DNA of 64,000 bases from the NCBI GenBank assembly GCA_964416195.1, contig CAYQDB010000005.1, positions 105,582-169,581 on the forward strand, given 5' to 3'. Under the pieces are notes generated by a model. That model was not told where the DNA came from and did no database searches. It saw only the letters and a program-made list of their open reading frames with translations. Source of the stretch: CAYQDB01 sp964416195 (lineage in GTDB: Bacteria; Zixibacteria; MSB-5A5; GN15; FEB-12). The position numbers and the translations under genes are program-made. Positions within the stretch are counted from its first letter, which is position 1; every line of letters begins with the position of its first letter. Positions 54,673-63,442 of the stretch are shown one piece after another.

Positions 54673-55587
54673 CTAACACCCCCGATAACCGCTGCTTGCA
54701 ATCAATACCATCTTACCGCCGATTATGCTGTATACTGACCCAGAAGTATAGTTCATAACCAGCAACTCTTTTACACCATCTTCGTTTAGGTCAAATGAGG
54801 AATCTATCCTGAACCGACGGGCTCCAAGATGAAGGTCAATGACTGGTGACCTCTTCCAGGTGTCGTTAGAGCGTACCATCAGATAAACCATATGCCAACA
54901 TGATACTGTTCCGTAGCTTTGGCCATGGACAGTCATAAACAGTGTGTCGGGTAGCGTATCAGCATGAACGCCATAGTATTCAATCACGATGGTATCAGGA
55001 AGAAAGGCTGAACGCACCATTTTCGCTTGCACAACGAACTCTCGAACAGAGTCCTCGAAAGATCTAGTAGAAGCGTCACCAATCTCGTACTTGGAATACG
55101 GAACGATAGGATCAGCCAGACGGACGTCTTTTTTCAGGAGCAAAAACGTGTCTTCCCAGCTTGGGCACTGAAATGTCGAATCGATCGGCAAAAGTTTATG
55201 TGCCAGTTGCTCGTGGCACGCATGGCTATAGAACCCCGTGGCCTTAACCATGAGCTGACCAGGGCCTTTGGACCAGATCATAGTTAGTGTATCTCCAATG
55301 TCTTCCTTCAATGAGGAGGGAAGTGAGTCAAGTGGTAATGAGGCAAAGTAATCCTTTACAGGATTTGCGATTCTTCTCAAACTGTCATCTCTGCTCGGTA
55401 CTGGAGTTGAGTCCGGTGCGCGAGACAAGGGGTCGCAAAAGATGTGGCCTTTCATGGCAAAGCCAAACGTAACCATCCCGTCCTCGAACATTTCCTTCAC
55501 TGGGGGGATTACTTTCTCAGCGCCAGTAGCCAAAAGGGAAACTTCAGCAATCGACTGTAAAACAATTCCAATTATCAGGTATCGCAT
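54673..55587 (-). CDS. Hypothetical exported protein
   Basis: 304 aa, no family recognised. It starts with a short hydrophobic signal (MRYLIIGIVLQSIAEVSLL). Four Cys are spread through the chain. The end (FRIDSSFDLNEDGVKELLV) resembles an FG-GAP or VCBS calcium loop, a frequent end of exported proteins. It follows the PASTA gene after 15 bases and is likely the last gene of that operon. Confidence 0.55.
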   Translation of the reverse strand: MRYLIIGIVLQSIAEVSLLATGAEKVIPPVKEMFEDGMVTFGFAMKGHIFCDPLSRAPDSTPVPSRDDSLRRIANPVKDYFASLPLDSLPSSLKEDIGDTLTMIWSKGPGQLMVKATGFYSHACHEQLAHKLLPIDSTFQCPSWEDTFLLLKKDVRLADPIVPYSKYEIGDASTRSFEDSVREFVVQAKMVRSAFLPDTIVIEYYGVHADTLPDTLFMTVHGQSYGTVSCWHMVYLMVRSNDTWKRSPVIDLHLGARRFRIDSSFDLNEDGVKELLVMNYTSGSVYSIIGGKMVLIASSGYRGC

Positions 55588-55602
55588 AATGGTAACTGAC
55601 CA

Positions 55603-56415
55603 TCACTCCGTCGAGCTGACCACCAAGTCAATCTCCGTGCCGACATCCAACTCCGCGCCTTCCGGTTCGGACTGCTCCAGCACCGTCTCCGGCAGGTAGT
55701 TTTCATCGGTGCGGTAGGTAACGATTCCAACCCTCAACGACTTGTCTTCAATACGCTTACGGGCCTGGTCAATCGTCAGACCGAGTACCTTGGGCATATA
55801 GGTGAAACTCGATGCTCGACCGCGATTGACCATCAAGTTCACCGCTGAGCCAAGAGGAATCTCAATATCGGCGGCTGGATATGAGAATACCACCACCCGT
55901 TCCGGCAGAGTGTCGGAAAAAGCCCAGGCAATCTCACCCAATACCAGACCGGCCGTCTCCAGATCGAGCATTGCCTGCCGCACTGACTTCCCACTCAGAT
56001 CGGGAATGGGAATCAGCTTCCGTCCGAGCGAAATGACAAACTTGATGGTACGCCCCGGCTTTACCCTGGTCCCGGCAATCGGGAACTGACTGAGGATGAT
56101 GCCCTTCTCTTTGCCGGGAGAATACTCCTGGGAAGCAACCTCGTAACCGAGGTCCAGATCATCCAGAGGTATCTGCGTTTCAATCAATCGCTGACCGATG
56201 AAATCGGGCAGGGGGAACTCCGTACCGTGGCGGGTGATCGCCATCATGATGACATTGTCGGTAAGTAAGTATAGGAAGAGTATAATCACCAGGGGAACAA
56301 CACCCCACAGGACGATTTTCCTCTGCCAGGTGCTATAGGGCAGGGCGCGGGCAAACCAGCCCCTGGGGCGTTTGTGTTGCCGTTGGTTCAATCTGGAAGC
56401 TCGTATCTGCGGCAT
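55603..56415 (-). CDS. PASTA-domain membrane protein
   Basis: 270 aa. Basic N-terminal tail, one membrane segment (IVLWGVVPLVIILFLYLL), then three PASTA domains outside (about 68-130, 131-200, 201-268) with PDFIGQRL, IPDLSGKSVRQAMLDLETAG and MPKVLGLTIDQARKRIED. PASTA domains bind peptidoglycan stem peptides or act as spacers. There is no kinase or penicillin-binding domain, so it resembles the stand-alone PASTA proteins of Gram-negative lineages. Confidence 0.9.
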   Translation of the reverse strand: MPQIRASRLNQRQHKRPRGWFARALPYSTWQRKIVLWGVVPLVIILFLYLLTDNVIMMAITRHGTEFPLPDFIGQRLIETQIPLDDLDLGYEVASQEYSPGKEKGIILSQFPIAGTRVKPGRTIKFVISLGRKLIPIPDLSGKSVRQAMLDLETAGLVLGEIAWAFSDTLPERVVVFSYPAADIEIPLGSAVNLMVNRGRASSFTYMPKVLGLTIDQARKRIEDKSLRVGIVTYRTDENYLPETVLEQSEPEGAELDVGTEIDLVVSSTE

Positions 56416-56573
56416 AGTTCCCGACCGTTACGTTCTCAAATGCAGTGCGTTTCTACAGCGTTATATGTACCGTCGCTGCGCCAGTGTCAAGTTAAACTAC
56501 GTGTGGTTTGGTTTGCACCTATCGCCGGGAGTGAGCTACCCATCCAATGCCTCCCGACAGGTTCTTCGGGCTG

Positions 56574-57335
56574 TCACTGTGGGATGAAGAGAGCCAGGAA
56601 ATCCTGAAAGAAATGAGCGATAACAGCAGGCCAGATAGTGCCGGTGCGGATATACAGCAGGGAAAGCATCAGCCCATAGATGGTTATGACGATAAACCCC
56701 GGCAGGCCTTGGTAGCTATGGCATGCCCCAAAAGCAATCGCCGAAACCGCAACGGGAATAGCCCAAGACTTGAGTTTTCCGACCAGGCGCAAACGGGTCA
56801 TTATATAACCGCGGAAAGCTGTCTCCTCGCAGACGCCGGCAGTTGCCGACACGACTACCCAGACCATTCTGCCAGCATTGTCGGTCGGGATAAGAAGCGA
56901 GACCTCTCCCGGCATCGGCAAGCCGATTTGAGCCAGAAACCAGCTAAGTCCAGCCATAATAGCACCCGCTGCCAACAAGAATGCCCCTGCCCATGCAAAA
57001 TCCAGTGCCCGTATGCGCTTGAAGCCCAGGCCGACTAAACCCGTTTGTTCACGATAGGTTGTTATATAGATCAAGAAGAATACAAACCACTGCACCAGAA
57101 TAGTGACCACCAGCATCACCATCAGCGCCCCCTGATTGAGACTCCCCAACACAGTGGCCGGGTCATCGGAAAAACCAACCAACATAGCAGGGTACAAAAT
57201 CGAGAGAAAAAACAACGTCAGATAGGTCATCTGGGAACGGCGAAAGTCGAGATTCCCCCAGCGTTTCTTGAATGACGAGAGATGATCACTCTCACGCTCG
57301 ACAGTGTACACTGGTATCCGCTCTAGGTCATCCAA
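56574..57335 (-). CDS. CPBP family intramembrane metalloprotease
   Basis: 253 aa with about seven or eight membrane spans. The CPBP (CAAX/Abi) motifs are complete: EETAFRGYIMTRL (EExxxR), FGACHSYQG (His) and IAHFFQDF (His). Members cleave prenylated or other membrane peptides; bacterial roles vary. No quorum or bacteriocin genes are adjacent. The N-terminal 45 residues are cytoplasmic. Confidence 0.88.
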   Translation of the reverse strand: MDDLERIPVYTVERESDHLSSFKKRWGNLDFRRSQMTYLTLFFLSILYPAMLVGFSDDPATVLGSLNQGALMVMLVVTILVQWFVFFLIYITTYREQTGLVGLGFKRIRALDFAWAGAFLLAAGAIMAGLSWFLAQIGLPMPGEVSLLIPTDNAGRMVWVVVSATAGVCEETAFRGYIMTRLRLVGKLKSWAIPVAVSAIAFGACHSYQGLPGFIVITIYGLMLSLLYIRTGTIWPAVIAHFFQDFLALFIPQ

Positions 57336-57673
57336 ATTCAGGGTTGTCTCCTTGATCGAGTTTCCCGGTTAACTTGGCCGACATTGGCGCCTTCCTCTCT
57401 TTGTTCGGTCAAAAGGCCAATCCGTTTACCGCGCTTGCGCCACGCAGGCGAAGATAACGAAAAGTGGCGGGGAAGGCCAGAACCTACAGTGGCTGTTTCT
57501 TCGTGGGGAGGTCTCGCCAGTTGGAGGAGTCGCGTCCACAGCCAGGTTCTGCTTGTGAGATTTTGTGAATCACGTGATCCCACTCCCCTTCGCGGCGATA
57601 GTACACATGTGACAGTGATGTGGTAGCCTGCCTTGTCTGACAGACCTAACTTGCCGGCACCAAGGAGGTGTGT
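57336..57673. other. Intergenic stretch without a gene
   Basis: About 340 bases between divergent genes. I see only the AAGGAGG ribosome site at 57662-57668 for the next gene, and no clear promoter. Confidence 0.5.
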
Positions 57674-58276
57674 ATGTCAGCTAACCGCATGGTCTATCAG
57701 AACTGGATCGTGGATATAGGTTTCGATCCGACCCGGTTGAGAACGGCCCGGAACTGGGGCAACCCTCCTCTATTCGAATCCATCTCACTCGACGATCCCT
57801 CAGCTTCCGCAATAAGCGACGAAGAACTGCGACAAGTCATGAGTGAAAGGAAAAGCGCTTCTGAAATCCGGTCTCGAGTTCGCCAGGCGTTGAAACGGCT
57901 CAACCTGCAGGAAAGGGAGTTCATTGCACAATTTTATTTCATTGGAAAGAGCTACCGGGAAATCTCGCAGCAGTCCGGTCGACCGGTTCACAAGCTCGAA
58001 GCACTCCACAAGCGAGCGGTCAAGAAACTCAAGAGTGAGCTTGCCGGTTTCGTCCGGGAACGGTTTGGCGTCGGAACTGAGCCCGACACGAATTGTCCAA
58101 TATGTCAATCCCCACATGTCGAAGAAATAAATCGCCTGATCAGTGGTCGAGACAAAACCGCCACCTGGAGACCGATTATCAAGACTCTGCTGGAAAAGTA
58201 CGGGTTGAAAATCAATTCCCCACAGATACTCATCGGACACGAAAAATACCACAGCAAAGGGAGGAGTGACACCTGA
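57674..58276 (+). CDS. Sigma-70 region 4-like protein with C-terminal zinc-finger-like module
   Basis: 200 aa from ATG 57674, five bases after AAGGAGG. Residues about 70-120 look like sigma region 4 (LKRLNLQEREFIAQFYFIGKSYREISQQSG, then a recognition-helix stretch KLEALHKRAVKKLK). No region 2 is seen in the first 65 residues. Residues about 137-195 read CPICQSPHVEEINRLISG ... YGLKINSPQILIGHEKYH: two Cys and two His spaced like the small C-x2-C...H-x3-H DNA-binding modules of phage and mobile-element proteins. Probably a DNA-binding regulator; target unknown. Confidence 0.65.
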   Translation: MSANRMVYQNWIVDIGFDPTRLRTARNWGNPPLFESISLDDPSASAISDEELRQVMSERKSASEIRSRVRQALKRLNLQEREFIAQFYFIGKSYREISQQSGRPVHKLEALHKRAVKKLKSELAGFVRERFGVGTEPDTNCPICQSPHVEEINRLISGRDKTATWRPIIKTLLEKYGLKINSPQILIGHEKYHSKGRSDT

Positions 58277-58345
58277 TAACTCAAAACAAAGGTATACCGG
58301 TTAGCCTATTAAATAACGCTTTCAAGAAACAAGGAGGAATGGGAC

Positions 58346-58600
58346 ATGCAACGTGAGAAAGAGAGCCGCAGGGTTCGTGGCGAGCACTGCCTGAACATCT
58401 TTGTCTCCTACGAACTGAAAAGCCAGTTGAAAGCTCTGGCTGAGAAGTACGATCGCACAACTTCCGATATCGTGCGTGCGGTACTTCGCATCGGCATTCC
58501 AATGATGGAAGGGCTTTCGCAGGCGGAGGAAATCATGGTCAAAGAGTATATTCAGTTGTTTCGCAAGCTGAGGCAGGTCAAATCATTGAAGGAGATTTAG
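58346..58600 (+). CDS. Ribbon-helix-helix (CopG-like) protein
   Basis: 84 aa. ATG 58346 lies eight bases after AAGGAGG. The strand LNIFVSYELKSQLKALAEKY followed by TTSDIVRAVLRIGIPMMEG is the RHH pattern of CopG/Arc-type DNA-binding dimers. It follows the sigma-4/zinc gene after 69 bases, so both may be one transcription unit. No toxin-like partner is visible. Possibly a repressor of an unidentified target. Confidence 0.75.
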   Translation: MQREKESRRVRGEHCLNIFVSYELKSQLKALAEKYDRTTSDIVRAVLRIGIPMMEGLSQAEEIMVKEYIQLFRKLRQVKSLKEI

Positions 58601-58840
58601 CAGGTGGTGTAAGGAGATATCGTGCCGGTGGTTTAGGCTCAGAGGAGCAATCTCTCAGCTACAAGGGAGACTTATAGGATAGCCTCGAGTCGCCTGGCGG
58701 CATGGGGTTTGAATGGGGTAGATGAGGACATCTGCCGCCCACGAAAATAAGGCAGCCTCTCCTCATGCACTGCGCCTTTCTTAACTGCGGCAAATGGGGA
58801 GAAGTCTCCCGAAGAGCGGCGGACCCTCGTTTTTCTCCTC
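58601..58840. other. Intergenic stretch without a gene
   Basis: No gene is supported. GGCGGCA (58696-58702) and TGCCGCC (58733-58739) form a 7-bp inverted repeat with a 30-base loop. Confidence 0.4.
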
Positions 58841-58869
58841 TTGCAAAGGCTCACAAAATCCGCTATTAT
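58841..58869 (+). promoter_or_regulatory. Promoter of the radical SAM-DUF2344 gene
   Basis: TTGCAA (58841-58846), 17 bases, TATTAT (58864-58869), 42 bases before ATG 58912. Confidence 0.5.
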
Positions 58870-58911
58870 GCACTGCCGTAATTTGTTTGAACCCGTAGCA
58901 CGTCGAGAGCA

Positions 58912-61416
58912 ATGAGAGAGCTACTCGAAAGAAAGTTATTCCCCTTCGTCATGAAACCGGGTCGGTATACCGGTGGCGAGCTTGGCCGGATAGTCAAAGA
59001 CCCAACTGACCGACTGAAATATCTCCACGCTTTTCCTGACAAGTACGAAATCGGCCAATCGTATATCGGTCTGCAGACGCTGTACCATATTGTCAACGAG
59101 GACGACCGCTTCTTGTGCGAGCGTGTGTTTGCCGTCGATCGGGACGCCGAAGAGATCATGCGTAGGGAAGGCATCCCCCTGTTTTCGCTTGAGTCGTTTC
59201 GGCCAGCAGGCGAATTTAACGCCATCGGCTTCACTCTGACCTACGAGTATGTTTTCACTAACATGCTGGCGATGCTTGATTTGGCCGGTATCCCGTTGTG
59301 CTCCTCTGATCGCTCCGACGAGCATCCCCTGATTTTTGCGGGCGGACCAGCCGTCTACAACCCGGAGCCGGTGGCTGAGTTCGTTGACCTGTTTTTTGTT
59401 GGTGACGCCGAAGAAGGGTTGCCCCAGATGTTGTCCATCCTCTACGAAATGAAGGGTAAGCCCCGGCGCGAAAAGCTGCAGGCGATTGTCCAGAGAGTAG
59501 AGTCTGTATATGTACCCCGATTCTATGACGAGAATAGAAAGCCAATCGAGGAGTTTGCGCCTGAGAAGATACGAGCCCGCGTGATGAAGGAACTGAAGCC
59601 GGAGCATTACCCGAAGCAGCCGGTTCTGCCCTTGATTGACATTGTGCACAGCCACCTGAGTGTGGAGATCATGCGCGGCTGCCCTCAGGGTTGTCGCTTC
59701 TGCCAGGCCGGGCCGATGTACCGGCCGGTCCGGGTGCGGCCGCAACGCAACATCATCGAACAGATCGATACCCAGATCGAGAACACCGGTTATGGGGAAG
59801 TGGCGCTGTTATCTTTGTCAACCTCCGACTATCCGAACATCGAGCAGTTGGCAACAACTGCAGCGCGACGCCTGGAGTCGCTGAAGGTGTCGATCTCGAT
59901 GCCTTCCTTGCGGCCCGGAACGATAAGCCCGGCGCTTCTGGACATCGTCAGCCGCATTCGGAAACCAGGGTTGACCATAGCCCCTGAAGCTGGCACCGAA
60001 CGTTTGCGACGGTTTATCCGCAAGGATTTTCCCGAGGCAGCTGTCTATTATACTGCACGCATGGCCTTTGAGAAAGGCTGGACATCAATAAAGCTGTACT
60101 TCATGGTGGGGCTGCCGACCGAGACCGAGGAGGATCTTCAAGGTATTGTCAACATCATCGACACCGTGTATGATATCGGCCGTGCCTGTTCGGGAAAAAA
60201 GACCGTCAATGTCACCCTCTCACCCTTTATCGCCGAGCCGCACACGCCGTTTCAATGGGATGAGATGCAGGCCCCGGAAATTATCCGGCAGAAGCTGCAA
60301 TTCATCAAGACACACTGCAAAAGCCACCGCATACATTTCAAACACAGCTCAAGCGAAGCGGTCGCGGTTCAGGGGATTCTTGGACGCGGGGGACGTGAGA
60401 TGGCGGGAGTTATCCTTTCGGCCTACAATGCCGGTTGCCGTTTTGACGGCTGGAGTGAGGAGTTTGATCCGGGCAAGTGGTTTGCAGCTTTTGAGAAGAA
60501 TCACATTGACATCCGCGAAAAACTGATGCCAATACCATTCAGCGTGGAGCTTCCCTGGTCGCATATCAGGAAAGGAGCGTCGGTCGAGCACCTTCAAAAG
60601 GAACGACACCGTACCTCATCCCAGTTGCATACCCACAAACCAAGGTCTTCAGGTGTCAATGGAGATGAGATCGTCGGCAGTCGGCCCATGGAGTTTGGCC
60701 GGGGCAAGAAGAAAGTTGCTTCGCGTGACCTGATTGCACCTACCAAGAACCGGGTTCGTATCCGCTGGGGGAAAGACACTCGTTGTCGGTATATGTCGCA
60801 CCTTGAAAATATCCACGCCATTGAGCGAGCCCTGAGACGAGCCCGTGTTCCGGTCGCCTATAGCCAGGGATACAATCCGACCATGAAACTGTCGTTTGGC
60901 CCTCCTTTGCCGTTGGGGATCACCTCAGAATCGGAATTTGCCGATATCACCCTGGAAACCAACCTGACGCCATACTTCATTGACAATTTAAAGCAAGCTA
61001 TGCCGGAAGGTATGGCTGTCTTTGAAGCAAAAGCCGTTTTGGGAAAAGCTCGCTCTCTTTCCTCGACGCTTAACCGGGTTGTCTATACCCTACCCCTTGA
61101 GGCATTGGACAAAACGGTCGATTTACTAGACAGGGCCGGTAGCCTTATGGCGGCAGACAGACTTCACGTGGAGCGTATCGGCAAATCAGAAACTAAGGTG
61201 ATCGATGTCCGCCCGGCCATTTACGAAATAACGGTCGCGAACGAAAACTTAGTAATGACCCTCGGAATAGGCGAGGGAGGGTATGCGCGGCCCAGTGAGG
61301 TGCTGCAACTACTGGACACCGGCCATGATCTCAGGTTCCTGTCCAACTGGCTCCATCGTAAGGAGCTGTACCGGCAGGACGAGCAGGGACGTAAGATAGG
61401 CGCTATGGATATCTGA
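58912..61416 (+). CDS. Radical SAM protein (TIGR03960-like) fused to DUF2344 (TIGR03936-like)
   Basis: 834 aa. N-terminal B12-binding-like fold (about 20-200, GIPLFSLESFRPAGEFNAIG, PLIFAGGPAVYNPEP), radical SAM domain (about 245-480) with Cys257, Cys261 and Cys264 in RGCPQGCRFCQAG, and a C-terminal DUF2344 region (about 618-810, WGKDTRCRYMSHLENIHAIE, AYSQGYNPTMKLSFGPPLPLG). The fusion is common; the two halves are encoded separately in some phyla. The reaction is unknown, with tRNA or ribosome modification often suspected because of neighbours. rsmB follows after 14 bases. Confidence 0.92.
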   Translation: MRELLERKLFPFVMKPGRYTGGELGRIVKDPTDRLKYLHAFPDKYEIGQSYIGLQTLYHIVNEDDRFLCERVFAVDRDAEEIMRREGIPLFSLESFRPAGEFNAIGFTLTYEYVFTNMLAMLDLAGIPLCSSDRSDEHPLIFAGGPAVYNPEPVAEFVDLFFVGDAEEGLPQMLSILYEMKGKPRREKLQAIVQRVESVYVPRFYDENRKPIEEFAPEKIRARVMKELKPEHYPKQPVLPLIDIVHSHLSVEIMRGCPQGCRFCQAGPMYRPVRVRPQRNIIEQIDTQIENTGYGEVALLSLSTSDYPNIEQLATTAARRLESLKVSISMPSLRPGTISPALLDIVSRIRKPGLTIAPEAGTERLRRFIRKDFPEAAVYYTARMAFEKGWTSIKLYFMVGLPTETEEDLQGIVNIIDTVYDIGRACSGKKTVNVTLSPFIAEPHTPFQWDEMQAPEIIRQKLQFIKTHCKSHRIHFKHSSSEAVAVQGILGRGGREMAGVILSAYNAGCRFDGWSEEFDPGKWFAAFEKNHIDIREKLMPIPFSVELPWSHIRKGASVEHLQKERHRTSSQLHTHKPRSSGVNGDEIVGSRPMEFGRGKKKVASRDLIAPTKNRVRIRWGKDTRCRYMSHLENIHAIERALRRARVPVAYSQGYNPTMKLSFGPPLPLGITSESEFADITLETNLTPYFIDNLKQAMPEGMAVFEAKAVLGKARSLSSTLNRVVYTLPLEALDKTVDLLDRAGSLMAADRLHVERIGKSETKVIDVRPAIYEITVANENLVMTLGIGEGGYARPSEVLQLLDTGHDLRFLSNWLHRKELYRQDEQGRKIGAMDI

Positions 61417-61430
61417 TTAGCGGCAAGACG

Positions 61431-62792
61431 ATGCAGGTCAAGAACTCCCGGAATCAAGAATACGACCCTGTGCGAGCTGCGGCGGTGCAAGCTCTCATTC
61501 TGATTCAGCAAGGGGAGCAGCCCGATGAAGCCCTACAACAGGTAAGCGAGGAGCAGAAGTTTCGTCCTATCGACAGGCGTTTCCTGCTCCAATTGGTCAA
61601 TGGCACTACTAAGATGCAGCGGCGTTTGGACCATGAAATCAAGTTCTATCTGGCTAGACCGTCACAGGGGCTATCGCTAATTCTAAGCACAATCCTCCGG
61701 CTGGGGTTCTACCAGCTCCATTTTACCGATCGTATCCCAGCAGCGGCGGCGGTAAGCGAATCGGTCAATCTGGCTCTTTTCATGACCGACCGGAAGCGGG
61801 CCAACCTTGTCAATGCTGTGATGCGCGCCAGCCTGCGGGAACCGCACCGGGTAACATTTGCCTCCAGGGAAACCGATCCGGTGAAATACCTCGGTGTTTA
61901 CCACAGTTATCCGGATTTTTTTGTCGAGTACTGTCTAAAAGAGTTCGGACTCGAAAAGACCGAGAAGCTTCTTGCAAAGCTCAATGAGCCGCCCCATGTC
62001 ACTTACCGTGTCAATTACCTGAAAGCGAAACCTGAAGAGGTCGCCGGCCTCCTGCAAGAAAACAACATTGCATTTTCCCACGGCAAATACCTTCCTGAGT
62101 TCATCTACATTGAGGATAGCGGCCTTCCGCTCGAAGATGAACTTGTAAAAACGGGAAAAGTCCTGGTGCAGGATGCGTCCGCCGGACTGCCGGTGCGGCT
62201 GCTGAATCCGCGACCGAACGCCAATGTCGCCGACCTGACAGCGGCGCCAGGTGGCAAAACGACCTACATAGCTGTCCGAATGCGCAACCGGGGGCGGGTC
62301 ACGGCTATCGACAAGTCGCGCCCGCGCCTGCAAATGCTCGTGGAAAACGCCAGGCGTCTGGGTATCAAAATCATCTCTCCAGTAGCCTGCGACTTGCTCA
62401 ATTTCTCCGGTGGGCCGTTCGACCGGGTGCTTCTGGACCCACCCTGCTCCGGGTGGGGAACGGCGGGTAAGCACTCCGATCTGCGCTGGGTGAAGACGAT
62501 GGAAGATACCAAAAACCTGGTCAAGATACAGGGTAAAATGATCCGCAAGGCCGCCAGCCTTGTTAAACCCGGCGGCCTACTGGTTTATTCCACCTGCACC
62601 ATTATTCGAGACGAAAACGATCAGGTTGTCGAGGAATTTCTACTGCGCCACAAAGACTTCGAGATTGATTCCGCAAAAGAGTTCTTCGAGGGTGAGCTTG
62701 TAACTGAACGAGGTTATGTGAAAACATACCCCGACCTGGACAAAATGGACGGCGCCTTCTGCGCCCGACTCAGACGCAGGCTGAAACCGTAG
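61431..62792 (+). CDS. rsmB: 16S rRNA (cytosine-967-C5)-methyltransferase RsmB
   Basis: 453 aa. NusB-like RNA-binding domain (about 12-150, RPIDRRFLLQLVNGTTKMQR), then a Rossmann methyltransferase with DLTAAPGGKTTYIAV for AdoMet, LLDPPCSGWGTAGKHSDLRW with the first Cys, and YSTCTI with the catalytic Cys. It methylates C967 of 16S rRNA. Probably co-transcribed with the radical SAM gene. Confidence 0.93.
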   Translation: MQVKNSRNQEYDPVRAAAVQALILIQQGEQPDEALQQVSEEQKFRPIDRRFLLQLVNGTTKMQRRLDHEIKFYLARPSQGLSLILSTILRLGFYQLHFTDRIPAAAAVSESVNLALFMTDRKRANLVNAVMRASLREPHRVTFASRETDPVKYLGVYHSYPDFFVEYCLKEFGLEKTEKLLAKLNEPPHVTYRVNYLKAKPEEVAGLLQENNIAFSHGKYLPEFIYIEDSGLPLEDELVKTGKVLVQDASAGLPVRLLNPRPNANVADLTAAPGGKTTYIAVRMRNRGRVTAIDKSRPRLQMLVENARRLGIKIISPVACDLLNFSGGPFDRVLLDPPCSGWGTAGKHSDLRWVKTMEDTKNLVKIQGKMIRKAASLVKPGGLLVYSTCTIIRDENDQVVEEFLLRHKDFEIDSAKEFFEGELVTERGYVKTYPDLDKMDGAFCARLRRRLKP

Positions 62793-63020
62793 AAACAGAC
62801 TATTCGGCTGACGATCCAATAAGGCTGAAACCTTGCATCTCCTAGCGCAGCGGACATTCCGAAGTTGTATCAAAGGCCACCCTCTCCGTGAGTCAGTATC
62901 CCTTTTATGAAAGAAGGCAGCAGACAGGGTTTCGCTTCCCTTTCGCGGCATTGGAAGTAGCAGGCCAAGAGACCAACAACAAGCCCAGTCGGTAGTGGGT
63001 CAGTTTGAAAATATCCGGCC

Positions 63021-63048
63021 TTGACATATCCCGTTTCTATGTTATCTT
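63021..63048 (+). promoter_or_regulatory. Promoter, leaderless type, of the small basic protein gene
   Basis: TTGACA (63021-63026), 16 bases, TATCTT (63043-63048). ATG 63055 is six bases downstream with no Shine-Dalgarno. The spacer shares ATCCCGTTT with the promoter at 1596. The rest of 62793-63020 shows no gene. Confidence 0.55.
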
Positions 63049-63054
63049 GGTTAT

Positions 63055-63327
63055 ATGCCAAAGCGGTCAAGCAAGAAGAAGAGACCGGGTGATTACAATG
63101 TAGTCGCTAAGAGTGTAGTCGATGAAGCCACAGGACAAGAACAACCTGAACAACCAGAGAAGCCAGAAGACTCCGGCAAGAATCCGGCGGCTGTAGCATT
63201 AGGTCGGCTGGGGGGTCTCAAGGGGGGCAAGGCAAGATGGAAAGGGACGACCAAGAAAGAGCGATCAGAAATTGCAAGGAAAGCGGCGTTGGTAAGGTGG
63301 AAAAAGAACAAAAAAAAGAAAGGTTAA
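63055..63327 (+). CDS. Small Lys-rich protein with GGLKGGKAR motif
   Basis: 90 aa, strongly basic. Basic N-terminus (MPKRSSKKKRPGDYN), an acidic Pro/Glu linker (PEQPEKPED), then AVALGRLGGLKGGKAR, ERSEIARKAALVRW and a Lys tail. Similar short proteins with GGLKGGKAR and ARKAAxxRW are widespread in bacteria and are sometimes annotated histone-like; their function is not established. A Panacea-domain gene follows after 115 bases, so it may belong to a toxin-antitoxin or defence pair. Confidence 0.65.
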   Translation: MPKRSSKKKRPGDYNVVAKSVVDEATGQEQPEQPEKPEDSGKNPAAVALGRLGGLKGGKARWKGTTKKERSEIARKAALVRWKKNKKKKG

Positions 63328-63442
63328 ATATCACATTTTCATGCAGTTAATGCACATTTGTTTACTAAATAACGTATAATAATTAAAACTTGCGTTGCTG
63401 TAGTGTTTGTCGATAAAATAACCATTGTAAGGAGGTGAGAAT

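Noticed and set aside
58936..59745. 269-codon antisense frame within the radical SAM gene
   Set aside because: Shadow of a well-recognised gene, no motifs of its own.
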